Assembly: GCF_018596315.1 (NCBI RefSeq)
Contig: NZ_JAHEAG010000052.1
Coordinates: 1 to 32,189, forward strand
DNA: 32,189 nt
Direction of reading: 5' to 3'
Origin: Bradyrhizobium sp. SRL28
GTDB lineage: Bacteria > Pseudomonadota > Alphaproteobacteria > Rhizobiales > Xanthobacteraceae
In this document: one piece after another, positions 31,378 to 32,189 of the stretch
Numbering within the stretch: position 1 is the first letter of the stretch
Layout: every line of letters starts with the position of its first letter
The notes under the pieces: generated by a model
Databases searched by the model: none
What the model saw: the letters and a program-made list of their open reading frames with translations, nothing else
Told to the model about the DNA's origin: nothing
Made by a program: the position numbers and the translations under genes

Positions 31378-32091
31378 ATGGATTTGCAGCACGACGACAG
31401 CTCGCCGAGGGCGCCGGCCGCGCGGCCGCGCGGATGGCTGCGCGCGGTCATCGTCGGCACTATGGCGATCCTGTTCGTCGGCGCAGCGGTGGGCTTCATC
31501 GCCTTTCTCTCGCAGTTGCGCGGCGTCGAAACCAAGCCGGCGCGCAGCGCCGACGGGATCGTGGTGCTGACCGGCGGCTCGTCGCGGGTGTCGGATGCGA
31601 TGGAATTGCTGGCCGGCGGCTACGGCAAGCGGCTGTTGATCTCGGGCGCGCATCCGACCAATGCCCTGAGCGACATTTCGCGCTTGCTGCCCGACAACCA
31701 GTCGCTGCTGTTGCGCTGTTGCGTCGATCTCGACCGTTCCGTCAATACCAGGAGCAACGCCGCCGAGACACGGCGCTGGGTCCGCGAGCGCGGCTTCAAG
31801 TCGCTGATTGTGGTGACGTCGAACTACCACATGCCGCGGGCGATCGTAGAGCTGTCGCATGCGATCCCGGACGTCACGCTGATTCCGTTCGCGGTGGTCG
31901 GCGACCGATGGCGCGATGAGCCATGGTGGACCAGCGGTGCGACGCTGCGTCTGTTGCTGTCGGAATATGTAAAATATGTCGCCGCCGAGGTGCGCGTGCG
32001 GCTGGCCGGCGCGGGCATCGACCTTGCGCCCGAACTTTACGATCAGCCCACACCGGCGCCGCGCCGGCCGGCGACGGCGCAAGCCAACTAG
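31378..32091 (+). CDS. YdcF/DUF218 family membrane-anchored protein
   Basis: A 237-residue protein with one N-terminal membrane helix (about 21-44, AVIVGTMAILFVGAAVGFIA) and a DUF218 domain: ADGIVVLTGGSSRVSDAMEL, RLLISGAHP, NTRSNAAETRRWVRERG and VVTSNYHMPRAIVELSHAIP. The family includes SanA and YdcF, linked to envelope integrity, with no settled reaction. The ATG at 31378 is chosen; AGGAGG at about 31357-31363 is rather far from it, and an in-frame TTG at 31366 is too near. It follows ftsEX in the same direction, an order I recall as common in Rhizobiales. Confidence 0.88.
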   Translation: MDLQHDDSSPRAPAARPRGWLRAVIVGTMAILFVGAAVGFIAFLSQLRGVETKPARSADGIVVLTGGSSRVSDAMELLAGGYGKRLLISGAHPTNALSDISRLLPDNQSLLLRCCVDLDRSVNTRSNAAETRRWVRERGFKSLIVVTSNYHMPRAIVELSHAIPDVTLIPFAVVGDRWRDEPWWTSGATLRLLLSEYVKYVAAEVRVRLAGAGIDLAPELYDQPTPAPRRPATAQAN

Positions 32092-32189
32092 GGCGCGTAC
32101 TTAATCCGCGAATGGTGCGTCGGGCTCCATGTCGACTTCACACCTCCAAAGCGGACGTCAGTCAGACGGGTGGGCATGTTCGCTTTGTG
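32092..32189 (+). repeat. Right-edge intergenic segment, likely remnant of a dispersed repeat
   Basis: No gene is supported. It begins GGCGCGTACT directly at the ydcF stop and contains AAAGCGGACGTCAGTC and ATGTTCGCTTTG. The left edge of the window, read on the other strand, starts with the same word after a stop and carries ATGTCCGCTT. The segment is cut by the window end. Confidence 0.4.

Noticed and set aside
1..32189. tRNA, rRNA, insertion sequence or prophage
   Set aside because: No tRNA-like cloverleaf, rRNA segment, transposase or phage gene was recognised on either strand, and composition looks uniform by eye.

Overview
The window reads as a GC-rich chromosomal segment of an alphaproteobacterium of the Bradyrhizobium/Nitrobacteraceae group. 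This rests on the gene set (TlpA with its second cysteine pair, argH-lptM-lysA, etfBA-hbdA, CpdR-like regulator, ftsEX with a TTG-started ftsE, TIGR02302 protein) and on several families of dispersed palindromic repeats I associate with bradyrhizobia. No database search was run, so the genus is an inference. I saw no rRNA, tRNA, CRISPR array, prophage or transposase.

Layout. 1-2391: a NarL-type response regulator and its histidine kinase on the minus strand; the kinase reads in three frames because of two apparent one-base insertions. 2392-3485: two tandem secreted proteins that look like paralogues (DUF2380/DUF3280 type). 3501-10418: five minus-strand genes of likely catabolic function: an NTF2-fused flavin monooxygenase, a DUF2855 protein, and an acyl-CoA ligase / ABC-type substrate-binding protein / nitronate monooxygenase set divergent from a LysR regulator (10622-11509). 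11466-15236: alkA-like glycosylase, gluQ, a soluble hybrid histidine kinase with a histone-like basic tail, and a BrkB/YihY membrane protein. 15396-18015: small twin-TM protein, PduO-type cobalamin adenosyltransferase, etfB and etfA, then hbdA (to 19095). 19112-19623: a YjfB-like small gene enclosed by a perfect 64-bp inverted repeat. 19634-23548: tlpA divergent from argH-lptM-lysA. 23705-25124: a beta-hydroxyacid dehydrogenase and a carboxymuconolactone decarboxylase-family protein. 25292-27925: a large TIGR02302/DUF4175 protein. 28083-32091: CpdR-like regulator and MJ0042 zinc-ribbon protein on the minus strand, then ftsE-ftsX-ydcF on the plus strand.

How the genes fit together: etfBA and hbdA serve acyl-CoA oxidation; the 6653-10418 set plausibly takes up, oxidises and CoA-activates an organic acid or nitro compound under LysR control; argH, lysA, gluQ and tlpA are housekeeping; the right end is a cell-envelope and cell-division region. 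Most gene content is ordinary. The unusual material lies between genes: a possibly invertible small-gene cassette, an oppositely oriented pair of asymmetric palindromes, a three-copy repeat family, and a 27-bp tandem array whose last copy supplies the apparent ribosome-binding site of ftsE. No intergenic stretch exceeds 300 bases.
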